This document shows positions 9,062-19,324 of a stretch of DNA of 33,025 nucleotides, piece after piece (the stretch's first letter is position 1; the number at the start of each line of letters is the position of its first letter). The position numbers were made by a program, and so were the translations under genes. The DNA is taken from assembly GCA_044359525.1 (NCBI GenBank), contig JBIKLY010000030.1, positions 1-33,025 on the forward strand. The letters are read 5' to 3'. The DNA comes from CAJBIL01 sp044359525 (GTDB lineage Bacteria; Pseudomonadota; Gammaproteobacteria; Burkholderiales; Rhodocyclaceae). The notes below the pieces were generated by a model. The model saw nothing but the letters and a program-made list of their open reading frames with translations. It had not been told where the DNA came from and did not search any database.

Positions 9062-10046
9062 TAGCCATATCCTGTTTGCCGTGAATGACACCGAGTATCC
9101 AGCGGTGTGCTTTGATATTGATCTGGTTGAACTCGTCTGGTGCTACCCGCAAGCCAGGCAGCAATTCGGCGAGGGCAACGCTGTCAGCATGCTCTGCTGC
9201 CGTGAGGGCAAGCAACAGTTGACCGGTTTCCCCGTCGTGCTCAAGCAATGCGCGGGTTAGTCCGTCGGAGAGGTGCAAAGGTTGCAGAATTTCTGCAAGG
9301 GGCAGACCAAACAGGACGCCGAGCAGTGAAAACATGCCGGCCATGAAAGCCTGTTCCTGCTCTGCCTTGTCGAGTCCTGCAGCGCTTGCCAGCAACTCCA
9401 TACTGCGTGCGCGTACGCCGGCCCGTGCCAGCAACATGGCAGCGCGGTGGTCGTCCTTGCTGGCGGCAAATAACAGCAGGTTCAACCAGCGCTTCAATTG
9501 CTGGCGACCGAGAATCAGGATGGCCTGTGAAAAACTGCTGACGCGCTTGCCTGGACCCATGCCAACGGAATTGACGAGACGCAGCAGATGGTAGGCAAGC
9601 AGCGGATCACGCCGGAAAATGTCCTCGATTTCTCGCGTGTCAGCGTCGGCGGCTACCAGTTGCACCAACTTTAGCGCCAGCGCCCGTGAGGTTGTTTGGT
9701 TGCCAACCGCTTTGGCTGGTGGCGCCAGATACCAGTCGCCGGATAGCCATTGCGCAGCTGGCGGCAAGGTCGGTCGGCTGGTTTCGTCAGATCGGTGAAC
9801 GGAGTTTTCCGCTGGCAACTGAAAACCGGCGTCCAGCAATTCCTGTAGCAGACCGGGTGGATGGGTGTGGGCCGTCGGGTCGACGAGGCAGGGCAGCGCT
9901 GCCGGCAAAGCGAGAAAATCCGGACATGTGTTCAGTGGCAGCAGCAAATCCGTATCGCCGTCGCCAAAGCCAATCAGCAGACCCGCCGGATTGAGTTTTC
10001 GGTCGGCGACGAGGTGCAGGAACAGAAGTGGAGGTGACAGACCCAT
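9054..10046 (-). CDS. HDOD-domain signalling protein
   Basis: A 330-residue protein with an HDOD domain at about residues 118-315 (the segment IFRRDPLLAYHLLRLVNSVG at about 143-162 and the following SFSQAILILGRQQLKRW are typical). HDOD proteins are relatives of HD phosphohydrolases that usually lack the catalytic His-Asp and act as regulatory scaffolds in c-di-GMP and stress signalling. The N-terminal 110 residues are not recognised. By analogy with YuxH-type EAL-HDOD proteins they could be a degenerate EAL remnant, but no EAL motif is left. GGAGAAG lies 5 bases upstream of ATG 10046. It lies between two GGDEF-EAL genes and overlaps the downstream one, so it probably modulates or scaffolds one of them. 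Confidence 0.82.
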   Translation of the reverse strand: MGLSPPLLFLHLVADRKLNPAGLLIGFGDGDTDLLLPLNTCPDFLALPAALPCLVDPTAHTHPPGLLQELLDAGFQLPAENSVHRSDETSRPTLPPAAQWLSGDWYLAPPAKAVGNQTTSRALALKLVQLVAADADTREIEDIFRRDPLLAYHLLRLVNSVGMGPGKRVSSFSQAILILGRQQLKRWLNLLLFAASKDDHRAAMLLARAGVRARSMELLASAAGLDKAEQEQAFMAGMFSLLGVLFGLPLAEILQPLHLSDGLTRALLEHDGETGQLLLALTAAEHADSVALAELLPGLRVAPDEFNQINIKAHRWILGVIHGKQDMAND

Positions 10047-10133
10047 TACGCTTCTCCGGCATCAATGAAAATCGCATTTCATCTTACTCCGGGTACGGCA
10101 CAAAATGACCGAATCAGTGAGCTGATCGCTTTC

Positions 10134-13100
10134 TTATGCGGCCTGAGAGCCGTTGTCGCTCGACAGCCACAACCTGAAGATCTCCGCAGCCGGCAGCGGA
10201 CGGGCAAACAGATAGCCCTGCGCGAGCGGGCAGGCGAGGTTCATCAGCAGTTGATAGTGGATGGCTGTTTCAACGCCCTCGGCAACGACCGAGAGGCCCA
10301 TGCTGCGAGCCAGCGAGAGAATGGCTTCGACAATGGCGCGGTCGTTGGCGTTATCAGGCGCATCCTTGACGAAAGCCCGGTCGATTTTCAGTTTTCTGAC
10401 CGGGAAACGTTTCAGATAGGCGAGGCTGGAGTAGCCGGTGCCAAAGTCGTCAATCGACAGGCTTATTCCGAGAGCATGGAGCTCGTGCAGGATCAGCAAG
10501 GTTCGCTCAACGTCCGACATCAGCACGGTCTCGGTGATTTCAAGTTCGATATCACCTGGCGAGAGCTGATACGCATCGAGCTGTGCCTTGACGCGTCCGG
10601 CCAGTTCGCTATCGCGGAACTGATAAGCGGAGAGATTGATTGCCACAGGTACGGTCGTGATGCCGTCATCCCGCCACTGGCGAATCTGGCGGCAGGCTTC
10701 GCCGATCACCCAGCCACCGATCGGCACGATCAGGCCGCTTTCTTCAGCAATCGGGATAAAGCGATCGGGTGGCATCAATCCGAGTTTCGGGTGTTGCCAG
10801 CGGATCAGTGCTTCCATGCCGCGCAGCGCGCCGGTGCCGCAGTCAACAATCGGCTGGTAATAAAGAACGAATTCTTTTCGCTCAACGGCTTCGCGCAGAC
10901 TGTTTTCAATCTGGAAATACTGCTCGGCATCGGCATTCATTTCCGCGCTGTAGCTGCGGACGGCGTTGCGCCCCTCGGCTTTGGCCCGGTACATCGCCGT
11001 ATCGGCGTTGCGCATCAGCGTGTCGACACTGTTGCCGTCGCGTGGATAAAGCGCAATGCCGATTGACGGCGTGATGTAGAGCTTGTGTGAATCCACCGAT
11101 AAGGGCCCGGAGAACTGCTGGAACAGTTTTTCCGCGACGCGCTGTGATTCGTCGGCGCCTTCAAGTCCGGTCGCCACGACCACGAATTCGTCACCGCCGA
11201 TACGTGCCACCGTATCACCGGCACGCAGCCCCCCGCGCAGCTTTTCGGCAACCTTGCGCAGTAGCTGGTCGCCAATGTGGTGACCGAGCGAGTCGTTGAT
11301 CGTCTTGAAACGGTCGAGGTCGATGAACATGATGGCCATCGGCTTGCCGTCCGACTGCGCGGCGTTGATCGCTTCCTCGATTCGCGTTTGCAGCAGGTTG
11401 CGATTGGGCAGGCCGGTCAGCGAATCATGCAGCGCCAGATAGCGCAGGCGGCGTTCGGCACGGCGTCGCTCCACGACCTCGGCCTGTAGTTCTGCCGTGC
11501 GTTCTTCAACCCGGTTTTCCAGTTCATCGCGCGAGCGCAGCAACTGTTCTTCGGCCTGTTTGCGCTGGGTAATATCGGCCGCGATGATCAGGAAACCATC
11601 GATTTCACTGCTCGCCCGGCGCAGCACGGAGACCGACATCTGCGCCGGGAAGCGGGAGCCATCCTGCCGTTGCAGTATCCACTCGCCTTCGATAATGTCT
11701 CCCGCCCTTGCTCTGGCGAACAAAGGGAAATCGCTTTCACTGGCGGGCGCGTCGCGATTTCCCTGTGCGCGTTCCTCGGCGACAAAAATTTGTGCCAGGG
11801 TGCCGCTTTCGACCAGCGTTTCCGGGCTTATTCCGAGCAGCGAGTTTGCCGCCGGGTTGCAGGTCTGGATTTTTCCTGATTGATCGACCGAAATGATCAG
11901 ATAGTTGGCGCTGTCGAGAATGGCCCGTTGCAGCATTTCGCTTTCGCGCAACGCTTCTTCAGCCCGTTTGCGCTCGGTGATGTCCTCATAGTTCCAGATC
12001 GATCCGGCTTGTGGCTGGTTTGCGTCGATGGCCTTGCCGGTCATGCGTGACCAGAAGGGTTCGCCGTTTTTGCGCAGATGCAGCATTTCTGCCGTGAACG
12101 TCTTGCCACTTGCCATCTCGCTATAGGCGGCTTCACCGGCCTGTTGCCAGGCAGCTTGCGAAGGGAAGGCGAAGCGCATCGACTGGCCGGGCAAATCGTC
12201 GGTGGTATAGCCGTAAATTTCCAGCATGCGCCGGTTGCAGCGCTGGATGATGCGGTTCTTGACGAAAGCGATGCCGACCGTGCTGTGGTCAAGAATCAAT
12301 TGTTGTTCGGCCGATGCCGCAAGTAGCGCTTCTTCGGCTTTTCTATAGACAGTCCGGTCTTCGAGAATCCAGATGGTGCCTTCGGTGGGCTGTTCGGGAT
12401 TGGCGAGATAGCCGATCAGATTGACCCACAAACTGACACCATCATGACGTTGCATGTAAAGATCGGATTGAAAGGGATGGCCACGGGAGAGCAGCGGAAA
12501 AGCTTGTTGGCCCAGTGCCTCATATTCTTCATGCGAGCGGTAGAGGATGCTCGCCGGCAAGCCGATCCCTTCGCTTTCCAGATAGCCGAACATCTCGCTG
12601 AAGCGCGGGTTGTAGCGGGTGATCTTTTTATCGCGAGTGAATAATATGGCGACTGAAGCGTTGTTCATGAAGGCTTCGAGTTCGCGTACGGTACTCGCCA
12701 GGTGTTCGCGTGCGCGCCGCGCCTCCTCGATGTCAGCAAGGATCCAGATGGTTCCCTTGCCAGTGTTGTCCGGGTCAAACGCCTTGGCATATACGTGGCA
12801 CCAGATCAGGCTGCCATCTTTGCGTTTGTAATGGGCATCGGTTTCGAATGATTGCCCACTGCCTAAGCGCGGGCCAGCGGCTGCACCGAATGCATCGTAA
12901 TCGGCCGGGGACGGGTAAATGCTGACGCCTGGCTGGCCGGCCAGTTCTTCCGGCGTGTAGCCGAGAATCTCTGCGCCACGGGTATTGCAGCGCTGAATCA
13001 CCCGGTCACGTGAGTACAGTATGCCAACCGAAGCGTTGGCAAAAATCGCCTCCAGTTCGAGCAGTATCCGCCGGTTTTTTTCTTCGGCGGCCTTGCGTGC

Positions 13101-13814
13101 GCTAATGTCGCTGATGATCCAGATAGTGCCTTCTGGCGGGTTCTGCGGGTCGATCAGATAGGCAACCGCGTCGCCCCAGAAAAGCGTGTTGTCCTGGCGC
13201 CGGAATTGGATCTCCGCCACATAAGGAACGCCGCTCGAAAGCAATGGGAAAGCCTCGCGGCTGGTTTTATCCATTGCTTCCAGTGATGGGTAAAGTGTCA
13301 GCGTTGGCTGGCCGACGCCTTCGTCACCATTGAAACCGAATATCTCGGCAAACTTGCTGTTGTAGCGTGTGATCAGGCGGTTCTTCGAGAATCCGATGGC
13401 GACTGGCGCGTTGGCCATGATTGCCTGGAATTCGAGCAGCGTGCGCCAGCTTCCGGTGAGCGGGTTATTGCCCATGCTGTCGTTGGGTGAAAGGGCGAGC
13501 AGGATTTCCGGCGACGTAGACGTGGTTGGAACCAGCTGAATCATCACCGTCTGCTTGCTGCCAGTCGAGTCTACCAAGGTGCTGATCAGGGGACTGGGCT
13601 GCTGCTTATTTCGTAAGGCACCGCTGATCCAGTCGACGGCCGCCGGGTTGTCCAGCGTGTCGGAAAAAAGCGTCCCGGTGATTTCCTGCGCGGAACGTTG
13701 CAGCAGCGTAAGGGCCGCAGGATTGGCGTAGGCGACCAGAGCGTCGTATCCCAATACGATCAGGGGAAGTTCGACCCAGTCGAGATTATTGCGGGCAAGC
13801 TGTGCGGAGGTCAC
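10134..13814 (-). CDS. Multi-PAS (six) GGDEF-EAL cyclic-di-GMP enzyme
   Basis: A 1226-residue cytosolic protein. A divergent PAS (about 8-110) is followed by four PAS domains at an exact 125-residue period (starting near 127, 252, 377 and 502), a sixth PAS (about 622-750) and a coiled coil (752-795, EEQLLRSRDELENRVEE). Then come GGDEF (motif 873-877, RxxD I-site R864-D867) and EAL (E1001-A1002-L1003, DDFGTGYSSL 1122-1131, KIDRAF 1143-1148, EGVET 1179-1183). Both catalytic domains look intact. The start is GTG at 13814. The nearest AGG is too far upstream to be convincing, so the true start is slightly uncertain. It is first in an operon with the HDOD and PAS-GGDEF-EAL genes. No membrane segments are visible, so it probably reads cytosolic redox, ligand or energy signals. 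Confidence 0.92.
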   Translation of the reverse strand: MTSAQLARNNLDWVELPLIVLGYDALVAYANPAALTLLQRSAQEITGTLFSDTLDNPAAVDWISGALRNKQQPSPLISTLVDSTGSKQTVMIQLVPTTSTSPEILLALSPNDSMGNNPLTGSWRTLLEFQAIMANAPVAIGFSKNRLITRYNSKFAEIFGFNGDEGVGQPTLTLYPSLEAMDKTSREAFPLLSSGVPYVAEIQFRRQDNTLFWGDAVAYLIDPQNPPEGTIWIISDISARKAAEEKNRRILLELEAIFANASVGILYSRDRVIQRCNTRGAEILGYTPEELAGQPGVSIYPSPADYDAFGAAAGPRLGSGQSFETDAHYKRKDGSLIWCHVYAKAFDPDNTGKGTIWILADIEEARRAREHLASTVRELEAFMNNASVAILFTRDKKITRYNPRFSEMFGYLESEGIGLPASILYRSHEEYEALGQQAFPLLSRGHPFQSDLYMQRHDGVSLWVNLIGYLANPEQPTEGTIWILEDRTVYRKAEEALLAASAEQQLILDHSTVGIAFVKNRIIQRCNRRMLEIYGYTTDDLPGQSMRFAFPSQAAWQQAGEAAYSEMASGKTFTAEMLHLRKNGEPFWSRMTGKAIDANQPQAGSIWNYEDITERKRAEEALRESEMLQRAILDSANYLIISVDQSGKIQTCNPAANSLLGISPETLVESGTLAQIFVAEERAQGNRDAPASESDFPLFARARAGDIIEGEWILQRQDGSRFPAQMSVSVLRRASSEIDGFLIIAADITQRKQAEEQLLRSRDELENRVEERTAELQAEVVERRRAERRLRYLALHDSLTGLPNRNLLQTRIEEAINAAQSDGKPMAIMFIDLDRFKTINDSLGHHIGDQLLRKVAEKLRGGLRAGDTVARIGGDEFVVVATGLEGADESQRVAEKLFQQFSGPLSVDSHKLYITPSIGIALYPRDGNSVDTLMRNADTAMYRAKAEGRNAVRSYSAEMNADAEQYFQIENSLREAVERKEFVLYYQPIVDCGTGALRGMEALIRWQHPKLGLMPPDRFIPIAEESGLIVPIGGWVIGEACRQIRQWRDDGITTVPVAINLSAYQFRDSELAGRVKAQLDAYQLSPGDIELEITETVLMSDVERTLLILHELHALGISLSIDDFGTGYSSLAYLKRFPVRKLKIDRAFVKDAPDNANDRAIVEAILSLARSMGLSVVAEGVETAIHYQLLMNLACPLAQGYLFARPLPAAEIFRLWLSSDNGSQAA

Positions 13815-13887
13815 GGGTTGTTTTTTACCTGTTCACCGGATAGCTGCATCTTAGCCTTTTCCAGATTTTGAAAAAGGGCTTTCGATG

Positions 13888-14766
13888 CTAATGGAGCGTC
13901 GGCGATTTGACGACAGATAGGCCGCCAGGCACCTTACGAAAGAGCTCATCGATGGCTTGCGCATCGAAATGATATTCGCGGTTGCAAATGTCGTCCTTGA
14001 TGACGATTTCGCCATGTTCCTTGAGAACGGTATCGACCTCGTCACGACCGAGTGACAGGAGCATCGAACCGACCTTGTCCCAGTCTTCCGGGCAGTCGTG
14101 GATGACCGCTTGCGCAGCGAAGACGCGCACCGTTTCTTCGTGAAAAAGGCGCGTTAGCAGGGCTTCAGCTGGTAGCGCAATCAACTCTTCGGCTTTCACC
14201 GTTGCAGCGAGTGCCTCGATGCGCGACCAGCCATCGGAATCACGCAGATCAGCATCCGGCAACTTCTGCAGAAAGAGGCCGGCGGCGCCCGCCGGCGATG
14301 CGGCGAGGAAAAGGCGTGAGGGTAGCTGTTCAGACTGTTTCAGGTAGTGTTCAAAAATTTCGGCAATGCTGTTGCCATCGAGCGGCACAATGCTTTGGTA
14401 CGGCTCGCGCATTGACGGCAGCTCGAGCGAAAGTAGCAGTTGGCCATGGCCAAGCAGCTCGGGCGCCGGCCCGGCTTCGACCGTCGCTGCGCATTGCGCC
14501 ATGCCGCGAATGTGCAGACGTTCGTTGCAGTCGATGACGAGCAGGGAGACCGGGCCGTTGCCGCGCAGCTGAACCGTCAGACGCCCCGGTTGCTTGAGGT
14601 TGCTGCCAAGGAGCAGCGTTGTCGCACTCATTTCACCGAGCAGCTGGGCGACCGCCGCCGGGTAGTTGCGGCCGGCCAGCAGTTGCTGCCAAACGGGGCC
14701 GATGCGAACGACTGCACCACGGATATCGAGGTCGTCGAGCAGGAAGGGCTGTACGTAATCGTTCAT
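13888..14766 (-). CDS. hslO: Hsp33-family chaperone HslO with incomplete zinc site
   Basis: Hsp33 is a redox-activated holdase that protects proteins during oxidative and heat stress. The fold signature is clear (GAVVRIGPVWQQLL near 17-30, SNLKQPGRLTVQLRGNGPV near 55-73, LFHEETVRVF near 207-216) and the 292-residue length equals E. coli Hsp33. In E. coli four cysteines (CxC and CxxC) hold the redox-sensing zinc. Here the equivalents are Cys225-Pro-Glu227 and Asp258-Asp-Ile-Cys261, so only two of four remain. Zinc binding and the disulfide switch are therefore probably altered. ATG 14766 overlaps the stop of the upstream ArsC-like gene as ATGA, with AGGA close upstream, so the two are translationally coupled. 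Confidence 0.92.
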   Translation of the reverse strand: MNDYVQPFLLDDLDIRGAVVRIGPVWQQLLAGRNYPAAVAQLLGEMSATTLLLGSNLKQPGRLTVQLRGNGPVSLLVIDCNERLHIRGMAQCAATVEAGPAPELLGHGQLLLSLELPSMREPYQSIVPLDGNSIAEIFEHYLKQSEQLPSRLFLAASPAGAAGLFLQKLPDADLRDSDGWSRIEALAATVKAEELIALPAEALLTRLFHEETVRVFAAQAVIHDCPEDWDKVGSMLLSLGRDEVDTVLKEHGEIVIKDDICNREYHFDAQAIDELFRKVPGGLSVVKSPTLH

Positions 14767-15119
14767 GATCCTGTTTCAAATTCGGTGTTGTAGCGTTCGC
14801 TGTCGAAGCCGACCAGCAGGGATTTTCCGGTGTCGGCCACGGGGCGCTTGATCAGGCTTGGATACTCGGCCATCAGCGCCAACGCTTTCGCCTCGTCGAC
14901 ATCCGTGCGTTGCGCTTCGCTGAGTTTTCTCCACATCAGGCCGCGTGTATTGAGCAGTGTTTTCCAGCCGACACGGCGCTTCCAGTCGGGCAGGTGGGTG
15001 GCGGCGACGCCGGTCTTTTTGTAATCAACAAACTCGTAGGCCACACCGTGTGCATCGAGCCAGGCGAAAGCTTTTTTCATCGTGTCGCAGTTCTTGATGC
15101 CGTAGATTTTGTTAGCCAT
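14763..15119 (-). CDS. ArsC/Spx-family (YffB-like) thioredoxin-fold protein
   Basis: A 118-residue protein of the arsenate-reductase-like ArsC/Spx/YffB family. It starts MANKIYGIKNCDTMKKA, with the family Cys in the N-terminal thioredoxin-type position (Cys11), and has the C-terminal SLIKRPV segment containing the conserved Arg-Pro. YffB-type members are glutathione- or thiol-linked. No arsenic genes are nearby, so arsenate reduction is doubtful. The ATG at 15119 gives family length; the ribosome-binding site is poor. Upstream in-frame sequence back to 15350 has a low-complexity translation overlapping higA and is not used. The 4-base overlap with hslO suggests that both products serve thiol or oxidative stress. 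Confidence 0.88.
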   Translation of the reverse strand: MANKIYGIKNCDTMKKAFAWLDAHGVAYEFVDYKKTGVAATHLPDWKRRVGWKTLLNTRGLMWRKLSEAQRTDVDEAKALALMAEYPSLIKRPVADTGKSLLVGFDSERYNTEFETGS

Positions 15120-15247
15120 GATTTCGTATTTTTGTATGCTAAAAAAACCAGCTATTGAAAAGCAGGCATTCGAACGTCGAAGGAGAGGGGACGCCCGGTT
15201 GCGAAGCGGGCTGGCGTAATGTTTGGGCGCTGGGCTATGCGAACTAC

Positions 15248-15547
15248 TTAAGCAGCCAGTAGCCTGCACCGGGAGATGCGAGAAAGCGTCTCGCCCATGG
15301 CTTCGCGGGCGATTGCTGTGTCGTAGTTGGCCTGCCCTCGAAGCCACCACCCATCGCTAAGCCCGAAGTACCGACACAGCCGCAGGTCGGTATCGGCAGT
15401 AATGGCGCGCTTACCGGCGACGATGTCGCCAATTCGTTGAGGCGGGACGCTGATATCTTTGGCCAAGCGGTACTTCGTCAGGCCCAGCGGCTTCAGAAAT
15501 TCTTCTTCCAGCATTTCACCGGGAGAAACAGGGGGCACAGTGCGCAT
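15248..15547 (-). CDS. higA: HigA-family antitoxin (XRE helix-turn-helix)
   Basis: The antitoxin of a type II module, a 99-residue DNA-binding protein that neutralises HigB and represses the module's promoter. The opening PVSPGEMLEEEFLKPLGLTK is the hallmark of HigA/VapI-type XRE proteins, followed by the helix-turn-helix segment LAKDISVPPQRIGDIVAGKR (residues about 29-48). ATG 15547 has AAGGA 8 bases upstream. The TTG two codons earlier is only 2 bases from that site and is unlikely. It lies 12 bases after higB, toxin-first order, as is normal for higBA. Confidence 0.94.
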   Translation of the reverse strand: MRTVPPVSPGEMLEEEFLKPLGLTKYRLAKDISVPPQRIGDIVAGKRAITADTDLRLCRYFGLSDGWWLRGQANYDTAIAREAMGETLSRISRCRLLAA

Positions 15548-15559
15548 GATCAAATTCCT

Positions 15560-15841
15560 TTAGTGATAATCCACAATCTCAACGTTCTTTGGGCCCTCTG
15601 CGGTCCAAACAAAGCACACGCGCCACTGATCGTTGATGCGAATGCTGTGCTGACCCTTGCGATTTTCTTTCAACGCCTCCAGCTGATTTCCTGGGGGAAC
15701 CCGCAGATCTTCCAATACAGCAGACCAGTCAAGTTGCTCAAGCTTGCGGAGCGCAGATCGCTCAAGATTCACCCAACGACGAACACGTTTCCCAAGGAAA
15801 AGCGCCTCTGTGTCCTTGCAATTGAAGCTCTTGATTGCCAT
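15560..15841 (-). CDS. higB: HigB-family toxin (RelE superfamily mRNA interferase)
   Basis: A ribosome-dependent mRNA endonuclease of 93 residues. The sequence matches the HigB/GraT group throughout: MAIKSFNCKDTEALFLGKRV at the N-terminus, LEDLRVPPGNQLEALK in the middle, and RKGQHSIRINDQWRVCFVW then VEIVDYH at the end. These give the basic and aromatic active-site surface of the family. No ribosome-binding site precedes ATG 15841, and the predicted transcription start coincides with this A, suggesting a leaderless message. The higA gene follows immediately. The module sits between the ArsC-like gene and a response regulator, in its own transcription unit, consistent with insertion as a cassette. 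Confidence 0.94.
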   Translation of the reverse strand: MAIKSFNCKDTEALFLGKRVRRWVNLERSALRKLEQLDWSAVLEDLRVPPGNQLEALKENRKGQHSIRINDQWRVCFVWTAEGPKNVEIVDYH

Positions 15842-15847
15842 GCACAG

Positions 15848-15884
15848 ATATTAACGCTTCGCAGTAATAACGGCAAGCGTTATT
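15848..15884 (-). promoter_or_regulatory. higBA promoter with overlapping operator
   Basis: On the minus strand, -35 TTGCCG (15871-15876), a 17-base spacer and -10 TAATAT (15848-15853) are followed by 6 bases and then the higB ATG. Two inverted repeats overlap it: AATAACG/CGTTATT (15866-15872 and 15878-15884) over the -35, and TAACGCTT/AAGCGTTA (15852-15859 and 15875-15882) linking the -10 and -35. These are likely HigA binding sites for autorepression. Confidence 0.65.
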
Positions 15885-15932
15885 GTTTGAGCAGTGGTCG
15901 CTTTTTCTGCTGGACAAAGCGTAGAGAGTTGC

Positions 15933-16733
15933 CTACTTGACCAGCTTGCTCATGAAGGCCTGCAGATGCGCGGGGCGAATCGGTTTGACGATGTAGCCCC
16001 TGGCGCCACCGGCACCGGCGCGTTCGACCAGTTCGCGGGTGGCGCTTCCGGTGACCATGACGACTGCCGTTTTCGGGCTGGCTTCGCGGATCAGGGGGAG
16101 TGCATCGAGACCCGACATGCCCGGCATTTCAACGTCGAGACAGAGGACACCCGGCCGGTATGTTTTTGCTGCCTCGACCGCGTCTTTGCCATTGGCGACC
16201 AGGTGGACAACACTGAAACCCAGTTCGCTGAGCAGGCCCTTGAGCAGGAAACGGATCGAACCGTTATCGTCGGCGATGACCACACTGCGTGGGTTGAAGG
16301 GCTTTCTGGCCGGTGCTTCAGCCACTTCGGTGTCTGTTGTTGCCAGTTTTGCATGTGCAGCGGTCGCCTGCTGCCGGGCCTCCCAGACGACTTCAACTTC
16401 CTTGATGATCTGGGCCTGCCCGAAGGGTTTGCGGATGAATCCGGCCGCACCGGCATCGGCAGCGCTGCGTTCAACTGCAGCGTCGTCCGAGGCGGTCATG
16501 AACAGCACATCGATCAGGGGGTTCGCTTCGTGTATTTCGCGAAGTACATCCAGCCCGTCTCGCCCGGGGAGCTGGTAATCAAGACAGATGATCTCAGGAT
16601 TTTTTTCGCGAATTGCCGCAGTTATCCCGTCGCCACTTTCCAGTGCGGCGACGACTTCGTAGCCGCGATCAGCCAGCAATGCGCTGAGCAGTGCCCGCAT
16701 TGACTCTTCGTCATCAACGATCAAAACGCGCAT
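15933..16733 (-). CDS. Double-receiver response regulator (REC-REC)
   Basis: A 266-residue protein with two complete CheY-like receiver domains and no output domain. REC1 (1-118) has the acid pair Asp7-Asp8, phospho-acceptor Asp52, Thr80 and Lys102. REC2 (about 149-266) has Asp155-Asp156, Asp200, Thr228 and Lys250. A linker rich in Ala, Thr and Glu (about 120-147) joins them. Both look phosphorylatable. Such proteins work by protein contact, for example as phosphate sinks or relays, but no histidine kinase is adjacent, so the partner is unknown. GGGGAG lies 6 bases before ATG 16733. It starts 35 bases after the tex stop on the same strand and may be co-transcribed with it. Confidence 0.92.
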   Translation of the reverse strand: MRVLIVDDEESMRALLSALLADRGYEVVAALESGDGITAAIREKNPEIICLDYQLPGRDGLDVLREIHEANPLIDVLFMTASDDAAVERSAADAGAAGFIRKPFGQAQIIKEVEVVWEARQQATAAHAKLATTDTEVAEAPARKPFNPRSVVIADDNGSIRFLLKGLLSELGFSVVHLVANGKDAVEAAKTYRPGVLCLDVEMPGMSGLDALPLIREASPKTAVVMVTGSATRELVERAGAGGARGYIVKPIRPAHLQAFMSKLVK

Positions 16734-16768
16734 GGTGTCTCCCCAAAAGTGATCGTGTACTAGATTTT

Positions 16769-19084
<2,316 letters not shown>

Positions 19085-19324
19085 CAGGGTTCGCGGAGTG
19101 TGAATGGCAGTGGTTTGAAAAAAGAGCGCGAACTATGCAGAATCGGGCGCGAAAACTCAAGCGCGAAAATTCTTCCAGCCCCATGAGGCGCATCGCTTTG
19201 CCGGATTTCGGAAAAGTGGGTTAGATTATTGTCTGTTGCCTGATGAGCGCAGTTGATCGCTTCGGACACTGTTCGATTTCCGGTCTGGGCGTGTTTGCAG
19301 AATCGTATACAAGGGAGAACAAAA

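Noticed and set aside
10065..11066. A long plus-strand open frame (333 codons) opposite the large GGDEF-EAL gene
   Set aside because: It is antisense to conserved EAL and GGDEF motifs and its translation resembles no family. The length is explained by the GC-rich third positions of the real gene.
13851..13880. An imperfect AGCC-TTTT / AAAAAGGGCT hairpin after hslO
   Set aside because: The stem needs a bulge and no T-run follows on the minus strand, so I do not call it a terminator.
15193..15211. A GCCCG/CGGGC repeat between higA and the ArsC-like gene
   Set aside because: Only five pairs, no T-run, and no second copy in the window that would mark a REP-type element.
15894..16703. A plus-strand open frame of 269 codons opposite the double-receiver regulator
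   Set aside because: The minus strand encodes two complete receiver domains with all active-site residues; the plus translation has no recognisable domain.
19283..19300. A possible sigma-54 type site upstream of fliW
   Set aside because: The GG and GC elements are 8 bases apart instead of 10, and no FliA-type sequence is visible either.
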